Source of the DNA: Petasospora fabianii
Lineage: Eukaryota > Ascomycota > Saccharomycetes > Phaffomycetales > Wickerhamomycetaceae
NCBI GenBank assembly: GCA_022641835.1
Contig: CP048716.1
Span: forward strand, 1,364,001-1,428,000
Direction of reading: 5' to 3'
Length of the DNA stretch: 64,000 nucleotides
In this document: positions 8,899 to 19,082 of the stretch, piece by piece
Numbering within the stretch: the stretch's first letter is position 1
Layout of the letters: each line of letters begins with the position of its first letter
The notes under the pieces: model-generated
The model's input: the letters and a program-made list of their open reading frames with translations, nothing else
Told to the model about the DNA's origin: nothing
The model's database searches: none
Made by a program: the position numbers and the translations under genes

Positions 8899-10914
8899 TT
8901 AGCTTGGTTTGATTTTGGACCTTTTACTCTTAGCCCCTTCATCACCATTCCCGCGGATTAGTTTTGCATCGTGAGGGCTCTTGCCTGGCTTCAACTTCAC
9001 TTCAACGACACCAGCATCCAGCGTTGTCTTCAACCCCATATCGATCAAAGTCTTTGATAGATCTATTTTTTCACCTTTCAACCATGGCTCCATGATGTAT
9101 CTATCCAGCTTCTTTGCATCACAAAACTTTTTGAACGCCTTTTTCATAGTCATATCGATATTGAGTCTGTAGAAAAGTGGTTCATGTGATTGATCTTCAG
9201 GAATAGCACCATCGCGGTTGACAAACTTGAAGACGAGCTTATCATGTGTTCCTGCTAGGATATTGTTTACCGGATTTTGAATATTGAGAGATTGCGGGGT
9301 ATCTGAGGCCGTGAGTGACTTGCGATTACATGTGAAAGTGTGTTCTTTTGGCTTTTTCTTGGTACGAGTGGCAATGAAGTGAGTGTAGGCATCAATGGCA
9401 GTGTGGAATGTTTCTGTTGGTTTGACAGCATAATGGAAGACAGGTGTGGATCTACCGGGACTGATAAAGTTGAACTGGAGAGGTGTTGAGTCCTTGCGGA
9501 ATTGCTTTAGAGGTTGCACATCAATGATCTTGTTGGTGAATGCCTCCTCTGCAGGTCTCTTGTTTGTGCTTCTCTGCGGTGACATGGAGCGGTTGGTAAA
9601 CTGTGTGTTCTCAACTATCTGAGAGTCGGATGGCTCAACTAATTGTGAGTCTGGCAGTTGTGTTGGTGATCTTACTGGGGATAGAGCGATTGGAGAAGCG
9701 GCAATGACAATCTCAGATGTAGAAACAATATGCTCTTCAGTTATCACGTCTGATGCGTCATATGGTTCCCCGGTAGAAAGTGCATTATCATGGGGAATAG
9801 TCTTGTGTGTCGTCATTTTTGTATCATTAGTTGCATTCTCATATGTAGTACCCATGGAGACATCCTCTGACACAGGAAACGAACTGGCAACTGGGACATA
9901 CTCTACTGTCTCTCGCTCCTTTTTTATAACCACAGAGTCATCAATGTGAGATAATGACTTTTCATGTTCAGTTGGTTTCTTTAAGTGCCGTTGCAACTGT
10001 TGTAATGGTGGTTGGATCTGTGTGGACTGGGCAACATCTCTTACTAGCTGGATGGAGTCCGGGAACTCTGTTTGTGCGGTTTCATAAAAGGAATGGAGGA
10101 CAGTGTTTCCATATAATAGTGGTTGTGATGAGTGGACATGTGGTGATTGTGTTTCCTGTTGTTGGTTCCCCGGTGGTAGATCAAATGATGTTGTGTTGTT
10201 GTTCCCATTGGACTCTGTACTGTCGTCAATCTTGATCGGTTTTTCTGTTGCGTTCTTCTCTTGATCCTCGTCAACATCAGTGGATTTGTCGACATTGAGC
10301 CCCGATTGGTCTGAGGCTAGCGAGCGAAAGACTGCTGGAAACACCGCTTGGAAATCTTCTTCATCTGTACCAACGATTGTATCCGCTTGGGAATCATTAT
10401 TTGTATGATTTGCTTCATATTCTTTCATCAACTTTTCATCATGCTCCATGACTTTGAATCTCTGTTTAGCAGCTTTGACCTCTGCCTCGTTCATGATAAT
10501 TGTATCCCCCAGTCCAATCTCGAGACCATCCTCAACATCAACAGTGATATCTGAGACCACAAGGATATCAGAATCCATGACACCTAAGCTTGCAAGTGTC
10601 ACGTTCTCCTCCCATTGTTCCTTCATGGACACGACCACGTTCTTGTATGTAATACCCTGTGAGAGTATGGTAAGGTTGAACATGACATATCTGAGCTCAA
10701 TACCTGCAATGAATTCGGAGGCGATCTTGGTGAAGATCGGATAGAGGGGCTCGTTGACGAGATGATTGCGGAATACGTGTTTTGTGAGGAGATTGTTGTT
10801 GATTAAGGTGAAGCTAAGACGCTCTGATGGCGCGTATAGGGCGTTCAAGCGGGCGGTAAGTGTGTGTGAAAACTCAACGCGGGCGCTGGGTACCGGTGCG
10901 GGAGATTGTGACAT
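8899..10914 (-). CDS. Esc2/Rad60/NIP45-family protein with SUMO-like domains
   Basis: The 671-aa product ends in two tandem SUMO-like domains, about 478-558 (STPLQFNFIS to NNILAGT) and about 560-642 (LVFKFVNRDG, then FYRLNIDMTMKKAFKKFCD, ending GVVEVKLK). This tandem C-terminal pair defines the Rad60/Esc2/NIP45 family, which acts with Smc5/6 and SUMO in recombination repair and silencing. Residues about 11-125 also look like a beta-grasp fold, ending LASLGVMDSDILVVSD, which would make three SUMO-like units; this third one is my inference. The middle (about 130-470) is acidic, low-complexity and contains hydrophobic/acidic patches such as DTIIMNE and DSVVIKKE that could be SUMO-interacting motifs. 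An ACGCGT box lies 132 bp upstream of the ATG, consistent with S-phase expression. Confidence 0.75.
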   Translation of the reverse strand: MSQSPAPVPSARVEFSHTLTARLNALYAPSERLSFTLINNNLLTKHVFRNHLVNEPLYPIFTKIASEFIAGIELRYVMFNLTILSQGITYKNVVVSMKEQWEENVTLASLGVMDSDILVVSDITVDVEDGLEIGLGDTIIMNEAEVKAAKQRFKVMEHDEKLMKEYEANHTNNDSQADTIVGTDEEDFQAVFPAVFRSLASDQSGLNVDKSTDVDEDQEKNATEKPIKIDDSTESNGNNNTTSFDLPPGNQQQETQSPHVHSSQPLLYGNTVLHSFYETAQTEFPDSIQLVRDVAQSTQIQPPLQQLQRHLKKPTEHEKSLSHIDDSVVIKKERETVEYVPVASSFPVSEDVSMGTTYENATNDTKMTTHKTIPHDNALSTGEPYDASDVITEEHIVSTSEIVIAASPIALSPVRSPTQLPDSQLVEPSDSQIVENTQFTNRSMSPQRSTNKRPAEEAFTNKIIDVQPLKQFRKDSTPLQFNFISPGRSTPVFHYAVKPTETFHTAIDAYTHFIATRTKKKPKEHTFTCNRKSLTASDTPQSLNIQNPVNNILAGTHDKLVFKFVNRDGAIPEDQSHEPLFYRLNIDMTMKKAFKKFCDAKKLDRYIMEPWLKGEKIDLSKTLIDMGLKTTLDAGVVEVKLKPGKSPHDAKLIRGNGDEGAKSKRSKIKPS

Positions 10915-11045
10915 TGATTGGAGTTATGATTTTATAGTTGGTGGTTATTGTAATGTAACTTATAGTAATGTTCAGTTGTATGTGGAGATCGATGATCATG
11001 ATGGTTAGGGATTTGAGCGTTCGCGACTTAGGAAAAATACACAAG

Positions 11046-11051
11046 ACGCGT
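11046..11051. promoter_or_regulatory. MCB element ACGCGT upstream of the Rad60-like gene
   Basis: An exact ACGCGT sits 132 bp upstream of the ATG at 10914 and 139 bp upstream of the small plus-strand ORF at 11190, in their shared 275-bp divergent promoter. MBF sites are usual in promoters of DNA-replication and repair genes. Confidence 0.5.
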
Positions 11052-11189
11052 CAGTGCTTCAAGCGAAAGATATCTTCATATTTAAGGATCAGTAGTCCAC
11101 TGCTAAAGACCCAATTGTCACTCGAATTGACACCCATTGGCATAAAGCTGTCAAAGGTACAATCTATACGGACGCTACATCGCATAACA

Positions 11190-11405
11190 ATGACCTCCAC
11201 AGACCCTTACGCGACTCTTTCAGGTCAGTTCAAACGACTCCAGGGGCCCTTCCACGAGCTCACTGAGAAGTACGCTGAGCTACGAGAGGTGTATGACGGC
11301 AACAAGCTCTCACAGCTGGACCGTGAGATAAGGCGAGTCAACGAACTGATCGAAACGGGCCAGGCCGCCGGCACAGTGACAGACAAGCCCGGAGAGAAGC
11401 GCTGA
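11190..11405 (+). CDS. small coiled-coil protein of unknown function
   Basis: The 71-aa frame from the ATG at 11190 is rich in charged, heptad-like residues (FHELTEKYAELREVYDGNKL, then LDREIRRVNELIETG) and ends EKR. The whole protein could be one coiled coil, the size seen for small subunits of kinetochore or trafficking complexes, but I do not recognise a family. The same frame extends upstream to an ATG at 10968, but that part looks like random, promoter-derived sequence. It shares a promoter containing an MCB box with the Rad60-like gene. Confidence 0.5.
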   Translation: MTSTDPYATLSGQFKRLQGPFHELTEKYAELREVYDGNKLSQLDREIRRVNELIETGQAAGTVTDKPGEKR

Positions 11406-12356
11406 GCAGAGCACACAGGGTCACCACCTTAATGCCGTCGGAGAAGTACACACACCCGGACGGACAGCTTACAAAAGCCACGGCAGCACCCAACGGATGG
11501 GCGTTGAAACGGGTACAGAAGTGATGTACAGACGCACACAACGCACACAATGCATGGGCCATAACGTTCTACGTATAAGGTACAACGTCCTCACGTGCCG
11601 TAGACAAAAGTGTCCGCAATATGTTCTCTTTATCTCTCCCCTCTCCCTGCCTACCCGAGTCCAGGCGATGGAGCCCTGCTATAACTTTCCAGTCAAGAAC
11701 CCCTACTTTACAGCGAGTACGATAAGCTCGAGCCGTGCCCGCGAGTCGAGAGATTCACCACCGAGATCCCGCGAGCCACCGAGAGCCAAGACAGATGTCT
11801 CCTACGGCTGTGATGCCCCTGCGCCTGAGAGGGATATTAATTGCTCACAAACCCACAGGGGACGACATGGGGGAACACTAGCGTTAATTGATATTTCTAG
11901 AGTTCACCTTACCCTCCCCTCTGCTCCACCCGTCCGAGTCTAACAGTAAATTACCCAGCTGATAGGTTCATCTCCGCGAGGGTCCTACTCACATGGTGCC
12001 CTCCAATGCGCCTAATTAGCGGATGCATATCTGTGCGTACCCTCCGGGAGTCCAAACCAAAACTCAACCGCCAATCTTCCAATCTCGGCTGTTTTCCGCA
12101 CATCTACGTTCTCCTAAACGGGATAAACTGTTTGTATATGCTGCATGCAACTCTTATCACGGACAGTACACAGGTGGACCTAGCTGCACAACCAAATAGA
12201 TTAGCGCAATGCTGTATGTACCCATCTCCCTGACCCGAGTCTCGACAGTCTGATTGAGGCACATCTATAAGAAGCGCATCATCTCCTGTTCATCCGTTCC
12301 CCCAATTAATCACAAATACCTTGTTGACTCTTAGAGAAGTAGCTTTACAACCAGCC
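11406..12356. other. promoter region of the nucleoside hydrolase gene
   Basis: This 950-bp stretch has only unconvincing frames (for example 11497-11943 and 12006-12233). Near 12086 there is CGG-N7-CCG, a close but imperfect relative of purine-regulator sites. No RNA gene was seen. Confidence 0.4.
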
Positions 12357-13484
12357 ATGAAGTTCTCTACACTCTCCATCATCGCCACTGCCCTGGCTCA
12401 GTGTGCCTCGGCAAAGAAGATCTTCATCGATAACGATGGTCTTGCCCCAATGCAGCTTCTCTTCCCTCTCGCTGCCGGCCACGAGGTTGTGGGTCTCTCC
12501 ATGTCCTTCGGTTCTGCCTCTGTCGTTGATACAATGGGTATGGCCTCCAGCATTCTCGACACTTACAACCTCTCCTCTTGTGTCCCACTGCACATTGGTG
12601 CCCAACAACCACTTCTCAGAACAAACGAGACCTTCCAGGCTTGGGAAAAACTCTTTGGTAATCTCGTCTGGCAAGGTGCCTGGGCTCCAGGTTACGTTGA
12701 TGCCTACACTTGGGACAACGTCTCCTCTTATGACCCAACTGAAGGTGCTATTGCCCTCATTAACGCCGTCAAGGCCAACAAGGACACCGACCCAATTACC
12801 ATCTACACTGGTGGTCTCCTCACCACTGTTGCACAAGCCCTCTCTATCTACCCACAGATGGTTGACGAGGTTGAAGGTTTGTACATGATGGGTGGTTACG
12901 TCGACACTCAGCTCGCTGCTGCCACTGGTGATGCCATCACCATCGACATTAACACCGACATCAACCTCATCCAGGACCCAGAAGCGGCCCAGATGGTCCT
13001 CACAGCTGGCTGGAAGGAGTTGTACATTGGTGCTAACGTTACAAACTACTTGGTCCCATCTCAGGAGTTGTACGACAAGATCATTGCCCGTGCTGGATCC
13101 TTGGAGATTATCAGAGATACCCCATACATGACTTGGGTTTCCACTTTGCTCGGTACTGGTAACTACTCCGAGAACAACGACCAGCAGACTTTGCCATTCT
13201 GGGATGAAGTTGTCTCTGCCTTCATGGCTTGGCCAGAGATGTTGCTTGAGACAACCGACATCAAGGTTGCCGTTGACACCTCTTACTACTCTCCATTCTA
13301 CGGTTCTCTTAGAGCTTGGCAACCAGATTGGGCCCCAACTGAGGGTTACAAGGTTGCTAACGCCACCCTTGCTGACAAGATTGATGACGCTAGATTCTAC
13401 GACATCTTGCTTGACTACTACTTCACCAACTGGACTCAGTACTGTACCACCGGTGTCGAGGGTTTGACCAACGTTGTCCTCTGA
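12357..13484 (+). CDS. secreted nucleoside hydrolase-like protein
   Basis: The start is taken at ATG 12357 because it begins a clean signal peptide (MKFSTLSIIATALAQCASA); the in-frame upstream ATG at 12321 would bury it. The 375-aa product has the inosine/uridine nucleoside hydrolase fold: an N-terminal IDNDG strand, TGGLLTTVAQAL (family GPLTN-like block), MMGGYV, and INTDINLIQDPEAAQMVL. The classical DxDxGxDD calcium motif is reduced to DND, with the paired Asp positions not conserved, a feature of a divergent fungal secreted branch. Five or so NxS/T sites suggest glycosylation. It may release bases from extracellular nucleosides; catalytic activity is uncertain given the altered metal site. 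Codon bias is fairly strong, suggesting good expression. Confidence 0.8.
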   Translation: MKFSTLSIIATALAQCASAKKIFIDNDGLAPMQLLFPLAAGHEVVGLSMSFGSASVVDTMGMASSILDTYNLSSCVPLHIGAQQPLLRTNETFQAWEKLFGNLVWQGAWAPGYVDAYTWDNVSSYDPTEGAIALINAVKANKDTDPITIYTGGLLTTVAQALSIYPQMVDEVEGLYMMGGYVDTQLAAATGDAITIDINTDINLIQDPEAAQMVLTAGWKELYIGANVTNYLVPSQELYDKIIARAGSLEIIRDTPYMTWVSTLLGTGNYSENNDQQTLPFWDEVVSAFMAWPEMLLETTDIKVAVDTSYYSPFYGSLRAWQPDWAPTEGYKVANATLADKIDDARFYDILLDYYFTNWTQYCTTGVEGLTNVVL

Positions 13485-13662
13485 TTGACACACCACATAG
13501 AAGATACCCCAACCCCTCCACTTTCCATCAATTCTTTCCTCCGTCCTTGTCCTCAGTTGAATTCAACCAGGGACGTTTATAGATATCCTGTTCCTTTTGA
13601 AACAATACTTTTTTTATGTATCCTAGTTTGTAGTTCACATCGGGAAACTGCCCCATCTTGGG

Positions 13663-13680
13663 TCGGCCCGCGACGGCCGA
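13663..13680. promoter_or_regulatory. perfect 6-bp inverted repeat TCGGCC-N6-GGCCGA
   Basis: The two arms are exact reverse complements around a 6-nt GC-rich spacer. It lies 179 bp after the nucleoside hydrolase stop and 92 bp before the ATG of the UPF0538 gene. It also reads as TCGG-N10-CCGA, the half-site type of Zn2Cys6 regulators such as Ppr1/UaY (N6) and Leu3/Put3-like factors. It could alternatively form a hairpin in the upstream transcript. Confidence 0.45.
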
Positions 13681-13771
13681 AAAACTTCACTTAGAAATAT
13701 CACAATGGTGCAATCCCCATCTCCGTACTTAATCCTTTGTTATCTCACCCACCACGCACGCACATTCCACA

Positions 13772-14248
13772 ATGACAGACTTTGAACCATTAACCTCTAC
13801 AGTGAAGCCACTCTCACAATCGACCATTACCATCCGCATCATCAAGTCTTTTCCCTATCGCAACATCAAAAATGTGATTCTTCACGATTATGACATCTCA
13901 ACAAAGACCCCACGCGACCTGTTCAACGATATGATCACCAAGATCAATTCCGAAGGTGCCTTCAGACCATACAGAAACGTCGAGTATGACTCACTGAAGA
14001 TCTATACACATGCCCATGGGTCCAAGACTATGAATTTGGCAATCAACTTTGAACACGATGAGGACTGGTGGTTGGATCTCAACAGTGACAAGAGTTTGCA
14101 TCAACTTGGTGTCGGTACGTATAATTTGTGCTCTACACACTTCTTGTTTAGTTACTAACAAAGCATTACAGATAATGAGACGGAGATCTCTCTTTTCAAG
14201 AATGCTGATTACGTTGAGTTCAAAAAGAATCCGGAGGAGAAGTGGTGA
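13772..14248 (+). CDS. UPF0538 family protein (C2orf76 homologue), spliced
   Basis: Two exons, 13772-14114 and 14172-14248, encode 139 aa. The intron (14115-14171, 57 nt) begins GTACGT, has the branch TACTAAC at 14153-14159 and ends ACAG; unspliced RNA meets a stop at the branch sequence. The join restores DNETEISLFKNADYVEFKKNPEEKW, the characteristic C-terminus of the UPF0538/C2orf76 family. The N-terminal half has TITIRIIKSFPYRNIKN and LHDYDISTKTP, also typical. The molecular function of the family is unknown. Confidence 0.88.
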
Positions 14249-14528
14249 TAATGATCTATTGATCAGTAGGAATTTTGCATTTCGTGAGGGCGTACTTTTG
14301 GGTTGTATTTTCTAGTAAATTAATGCATGATATAAAACAGAACAGCATGTACTAACTGCATTCTCTGACCAGATCAGGCAGTACCGAATTCATGCATAGG
14401 TTATTGATAGCGAGGAGCGAAATAATCATTACGCGGGACTCAAAGCGTCAGAATCTATTGCTTTATACAAGATGAGTAAAGTAGTTGAATTGGAGTGGGT
14501 ATCTCTTAAGCATCGAATATGGTAGTGT

Positions 14529-17500
14529 TTATGCGAACAAAAGTGGAAGGAAAAGAAGAGCACCAGCTAACAAGCGAGAAGCATCGCCAGCGTACAGATC
14601 AACACCATGCTCTGTGGAGGAACTGTCCTCACTACGACTAGAGGACACATAGGCGGTGGTGCCATAGGTATCAGCAGTGGTTATGACAGGACCAGTGGAT
14701 GTGGATGTGACGATTGTGGTGAGTTGTGTATCACCCGTGCTGGAATTAGAATCAGAGCGGAAACCAGCATCTGTGATGTCGACTACTCCGCCATGGACAG
14801 CATGTGACTTACTTTCATCTGATGATGCAGACGTAGTAGTAGTGAGCGAGTCTCTGTTCTCAGTAGTGGAGAAGGTTCTTGTATCAACACCTGAGGCATC
14901 ATCAGCAGTGGTCACAGCAGCAGTATCACTCTTCACGAAATATCCAGACTTGATGCATGTAGCACACGGAGTGGATACGATGGCAATTGTCTGCTCAGAG
15001 ACGGTGGATAGAGCCGCAGACGAGTCATATGTCGTCAAAAGATTAGGTGAAGAGCGTGTGACAGAAGTGACCAGAGTCACGCCTTCTCCCTCAGAAGAAA
15101 TGATGATGACAGTATTGCTAAATGACCTTGAATTCTCCGGCGCGTCGATGGTTCCAGAAGTAGTCAAAGCATCTGATGTTGATGTAGAACACGGAACCGT
15201 GGTGGTCAAAGTAGTGACTATCCCTCTGGTGGTAGTCGTGATTACAATGGTGCTAAAGCTCGATGAGGTGTGGGTCGTGGACGGCGGAGTAATGGTCGTT
15301 TCGTCTGTAGTGGTTGGTCCAGCAGATGTACTGCATGGAACAACGGCAGAAGCGGTGACGACAGAACCAGAGGATGTCGGCATGGCGATGGTAGTAGTGG
15401 TGTATGGAAGTGAAGTGGAAGATGGGAGTCTTGAAGACAAACTGTAGACGACTTCAGATGAGCTGGATGAGCTCGATTCATCCGATGTGGACGAGGTAAT
15501 AAATGACAAAGAGGATGAAGACAACGCCGACCCAGTGGTGACAGATTTCTGTTCTGAGACATAGTATGTAGATGATTGGGAAAGTGTAGGCGCCCCGGAG
15601 CTGAAATCACTTGATGAGGCCACCACTGAACTGATGATAGAGTAAGATGGTAATGCAGATGTGATGGCACTGGAGGATAGTCTTTCAGAGGAAATATATG
15701 ATGAATCATTAGATTCTGTCCCAGGAGGTGAAGGGGCTGAGGTTGACGCAGCATGAGATGTTACAAGAGAAAATACAGGACCAACAGTTGTAGTCAGCTC
15801 ATCAGATGAGGCCGCTGCCGATGATGTATCAAGTGAAAAGTATATCTCTGAAGATGTTTTTGTTGGCCAGGAAGAGCCAACAGAAGAGGTTTCCCTCTCC
15901 GAAGAGCTCAAAATCTCAGAAGATAATCATGAGAAGAATAGGGACGAAGACGGACCATTCCTGGAGGAGAGAACACCAGAGGAAGAGTAGATATCAGAAG
16001 AAGTTCCAGTGTATGATGGCAAAATCAATGATTCAGAGGAGAATGACACCAGAGGCAAGACCTCAGAGCTCACCACCGATGTAGACTCCGGTATATAAGA
16101 GGTAGATGAGTAGGTTGGGAATGAGGACATCTCAGAGGATGAGAGCTCACTGACGAATGATGAGGACAAAACCTTGGACTCAACCGCAGAGCTTAGGGAA
16201 GCAGACAGTAAATCTGATGAAGGGATAGCAGAAAAATGCTGGTCTAGTGAAGAGAGAGTAGACTCGATAGATGAAGAAGTCTCAGCGAGGAAAGATGACC
16301 CAACCACGGAAGATGACTGGGCGAATGATGAATATTCTATGATGGAAGAAGACTCGACCTCCAAGGACGAGGACGTCTCAACAAGTAACGATGACTCAGC
16401 TCCATCAGAAGGTAGAATCTCCGAGGATAAAAAGACAGTGCTGGACTCTGAACTTTCCAGTGAACTCTCCAAAGAGACTGTTGGGTATGATGTGATCCCT
16501 TCACTGGACGACAGGTATGGGGAGGCATCAGAAGAGAGTGACACGACGGATGATGCTGATGACTCAACCAATGAAGACGATTCGACTTGGGAGACCCACG
16601 TAGCTGACGACGACTCGAAGTCGCTAGACTCAGAGGGTAGGGAGTCAGAAGGTGTTATAATCAGCTCGTTAGATGATGATGGGGCCCCTTCACTGGATGA
16701 TCGGATATGCGAAGAAAGTGACGACATCAAGGAGAGCGTAGAAGACTCAGCAGATGGGGATGAACTAGCTTCGGATGACAAAGTCGAATGTAAGTCGCTC
16801 GTTTCTGACGATGGTATTGGAGTGAAAAAAGAGGATTCTGGAGCAAGTGTTGTAGTCAAATCCTGGAAAGAAGATGTGATCTCCTCAACTGATGATGGCG
16901 CCTCGTATGATGAAGGTTCAGAAGCAAAATGACTGGACGCTATGATCTCAGAAGAGGAAGATGTTGAGTGATATTCAGTAGAGGAACTTTTCTCAGAGCT
17001 TGGCTCTTCACTGGAAAAAAAGATTGAAGAAACAGCAATGGATAAAAAGGATTCCGAATACCAAGAACTTTCAGCAAAGGAATCCAGCGATGAGGAATCA
17101 GTACTCGATAGTTGGATTGAAGTACTCAACTTGGCATATGAAGAGGTAGGAGCAGGCTCAGACCATGAAGAAGTAAAGTCTTCAAATGAGGATTCGACAT
17201 CATATGAGCTGGTAGCCTCTGAGCTCGACTGGAAATCAGAGTAGCTTGATGTTTCAAAAGCAAGCGATGATGTATCCGAAGACGACGTAATCTCGGATGA
17301 AGACTCCAACTCAAACGAATCAGTAACATCAAAAGAGCTTCTAACCGCAGAAGTTTCGGTATATGATTCCTCCGACGATGAAACTTCGGTGGAGGAAGAC
17401 TCTATACTAGATAACTCAAAAGAAGACCATGAAGACTCCGCATCGGAGGAGCTTGTAGCTTGAGTGCTACTATAATCCACTGTTGAAGAGAACACCTCAG

Positions 17501-19082
17501 AAGATTTTTCATCTGAGAACAAATCTGAGGACGATTGTGGGAAAGAAGTTACAGACGATTCGTAGTCCTGTGAGCTTGATATATCGACCGAAGAGTAGCT
17601 TGGTAAATCAGATGAGATCACCAAATCATGAGTTGACACAAAAGACTCAACAGATGATGATGACTCTGAAGTAATACTAGTCGTACACGAGAAGCAGGTA
17701 TAAGCTGTAGAGGTCCTGGTTGCTGATGAATGGATTGTTGGCAATGATGTGCTCTCTTCTGACGAAGAACCGGAAAGCGAACTGGAGGAGGACTCAATGT
17801 CAGAAGACGAATAAGATTCTGCCACACCATCGACAGAGCTGGATACAGTCTCGGAAGATGCAGTCTCAGGTGAAGACTCGACCTCAGAAGAGGAGCCAAT
17901 CTCAGAAGACGACTGAATTTCAGACTCGATTACAGAGGAGGAAACGAAGTCAGAGGACGACTCCACCTCAGATCGAGCAGGGCTAAATGTTTCCACTGAA
18001 GAAAACCCTTCCATGGAGGACTCAATAGAGGCTGACACTGGTATGGATGACGCACCATCAGAGGAAGACTCGGCGGAGGACTCGTCTGAGCTCGTTGTCA
18101 GTTTATCAGAGGTTGATTCTGAGATCACAGTAGTTGAACAGGAGAAGCATGTGTAAGATATACTAGTGCTGGTGACAGAGGCAGAGGTTGTAAACAAGGA
18201 GGCCCGATCCTGAGAGGAAGAAGATGATTGTGTAGACAACTCTCTGGAGGACTCTACAGACGACTTGGTGGAAGACTCTGTGAAGGACACAAAAGAAGAT
18301 CCAGTAGATGGCGCAGCAGAAGTAGACTGAAGAGAGGAAGACTCAGTTGATGACGACTCAGCTAGCTCAGCAGACGATACAAGAGTGGATGTCGGCTCAA
18401 TCAGAGAAGATAAAGTGCTGAATCACAAGGGTGTTGATGACTCCATATCTGAGGACGAAGAGACAGAAGACACGATGTTCGTATGAGTAGAAAAAGTAGA
18501 CTCCGGTGCCGAAGATGAGAATAAGGTCGAAGAAGGCAAATAGATGGAGCTAGAGGTGACATCGGAGGAGAAACTCGATGGATCCGGAGATGAGGGTTCT
18601 GAGCTAGCGTGAAACACATCAGAAGAGCTTGGACTTGAGCTTGCGATCAAAGAGAAGCTGGATGTTGTTATCGAAGATGACTCTAAAGATGGAGAGGAAC
18701 TCGACTCTGAAGAGTAGATGGTATAGCACGAGAAGCAAGTATAGGCTGAAGTAGTCCTTGTTCTGGTATAATATATTGTTGTAGAGAACTTGTTGGTTAA
18801 GCTCGTTGATGTGGTTGAGCTCGAGAGTGGTGTAACCTCGCTGGATCTGGAGCTAGAGCTTGTCGAGCTTGTCAGTGGTGTAATTTCAATGGAGTTACTA
18901 GAGCTTGAGGTGGGAGAGGTACCTGAGACATAAGTGGTACAGTCAAAACACGTGTAGGCACTACTAGTTCGAGTACGGGTGAAGTAAATTGTGGTAAGAA
19001 AACTTGTGACGGTGGTAAGCTGGCCATCAACCAAACCGGCGATGGCACCAAGCGCAAGCACGTAAGCAGCGGTAAACTTCAT
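14529..19082 (-). pseudogene. Ser/Thr-rich GPI-anchored cell wall adhesin, interrupted by two in-frame TGA codons
   Basis: One reading frame of 1517 codons runs from ATG 19082 to TAA 14529-14531 but contains TGA at 18425-18423 and at 15929-15927. The first part (219 aa) has a signal peptide (MKFTAAYVLALGAIAGLVDG). Only the last part ends in a GPI-type signal (LLAGALLFLPLLFA). The frame and Ser-rich composition continue unchanged across both stops. Four modules of the type TRTxTSxAYTCFxCTT with a CFxC core lie near 18950, 18737, 18145 and 17695, separated by long SSSE-type low-complexity repeats; the distal third is Thr-rich with VPCSTS repeats. No intron signals surround the TGAs. It looks like one adhesin gene that has decayed, is read through, or carries sequence errors. 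Without repair only a 219-aa secreted Ser-rich protein would be made. Confidence 0.75.

Noticed and set aside
12345-13496. A 383-codon minus-strand open frame antisense to the nucleoside hydrolase gene
   Set aside because: It mirrors the strong codon bias of the plus-strand gene, has no recognisable domain, and the plus strand encodes a clear signal peptide and family motifs.
14677-15447. Plus-strand frames across the adhesin (for example 256 and 252 codons)
   Set aside because: They are complements of Ser/Thr-rich repeats and give Asp/Glu/Val-rich low-complexity translations. The minus strand has the signal peptide and GPI signal.
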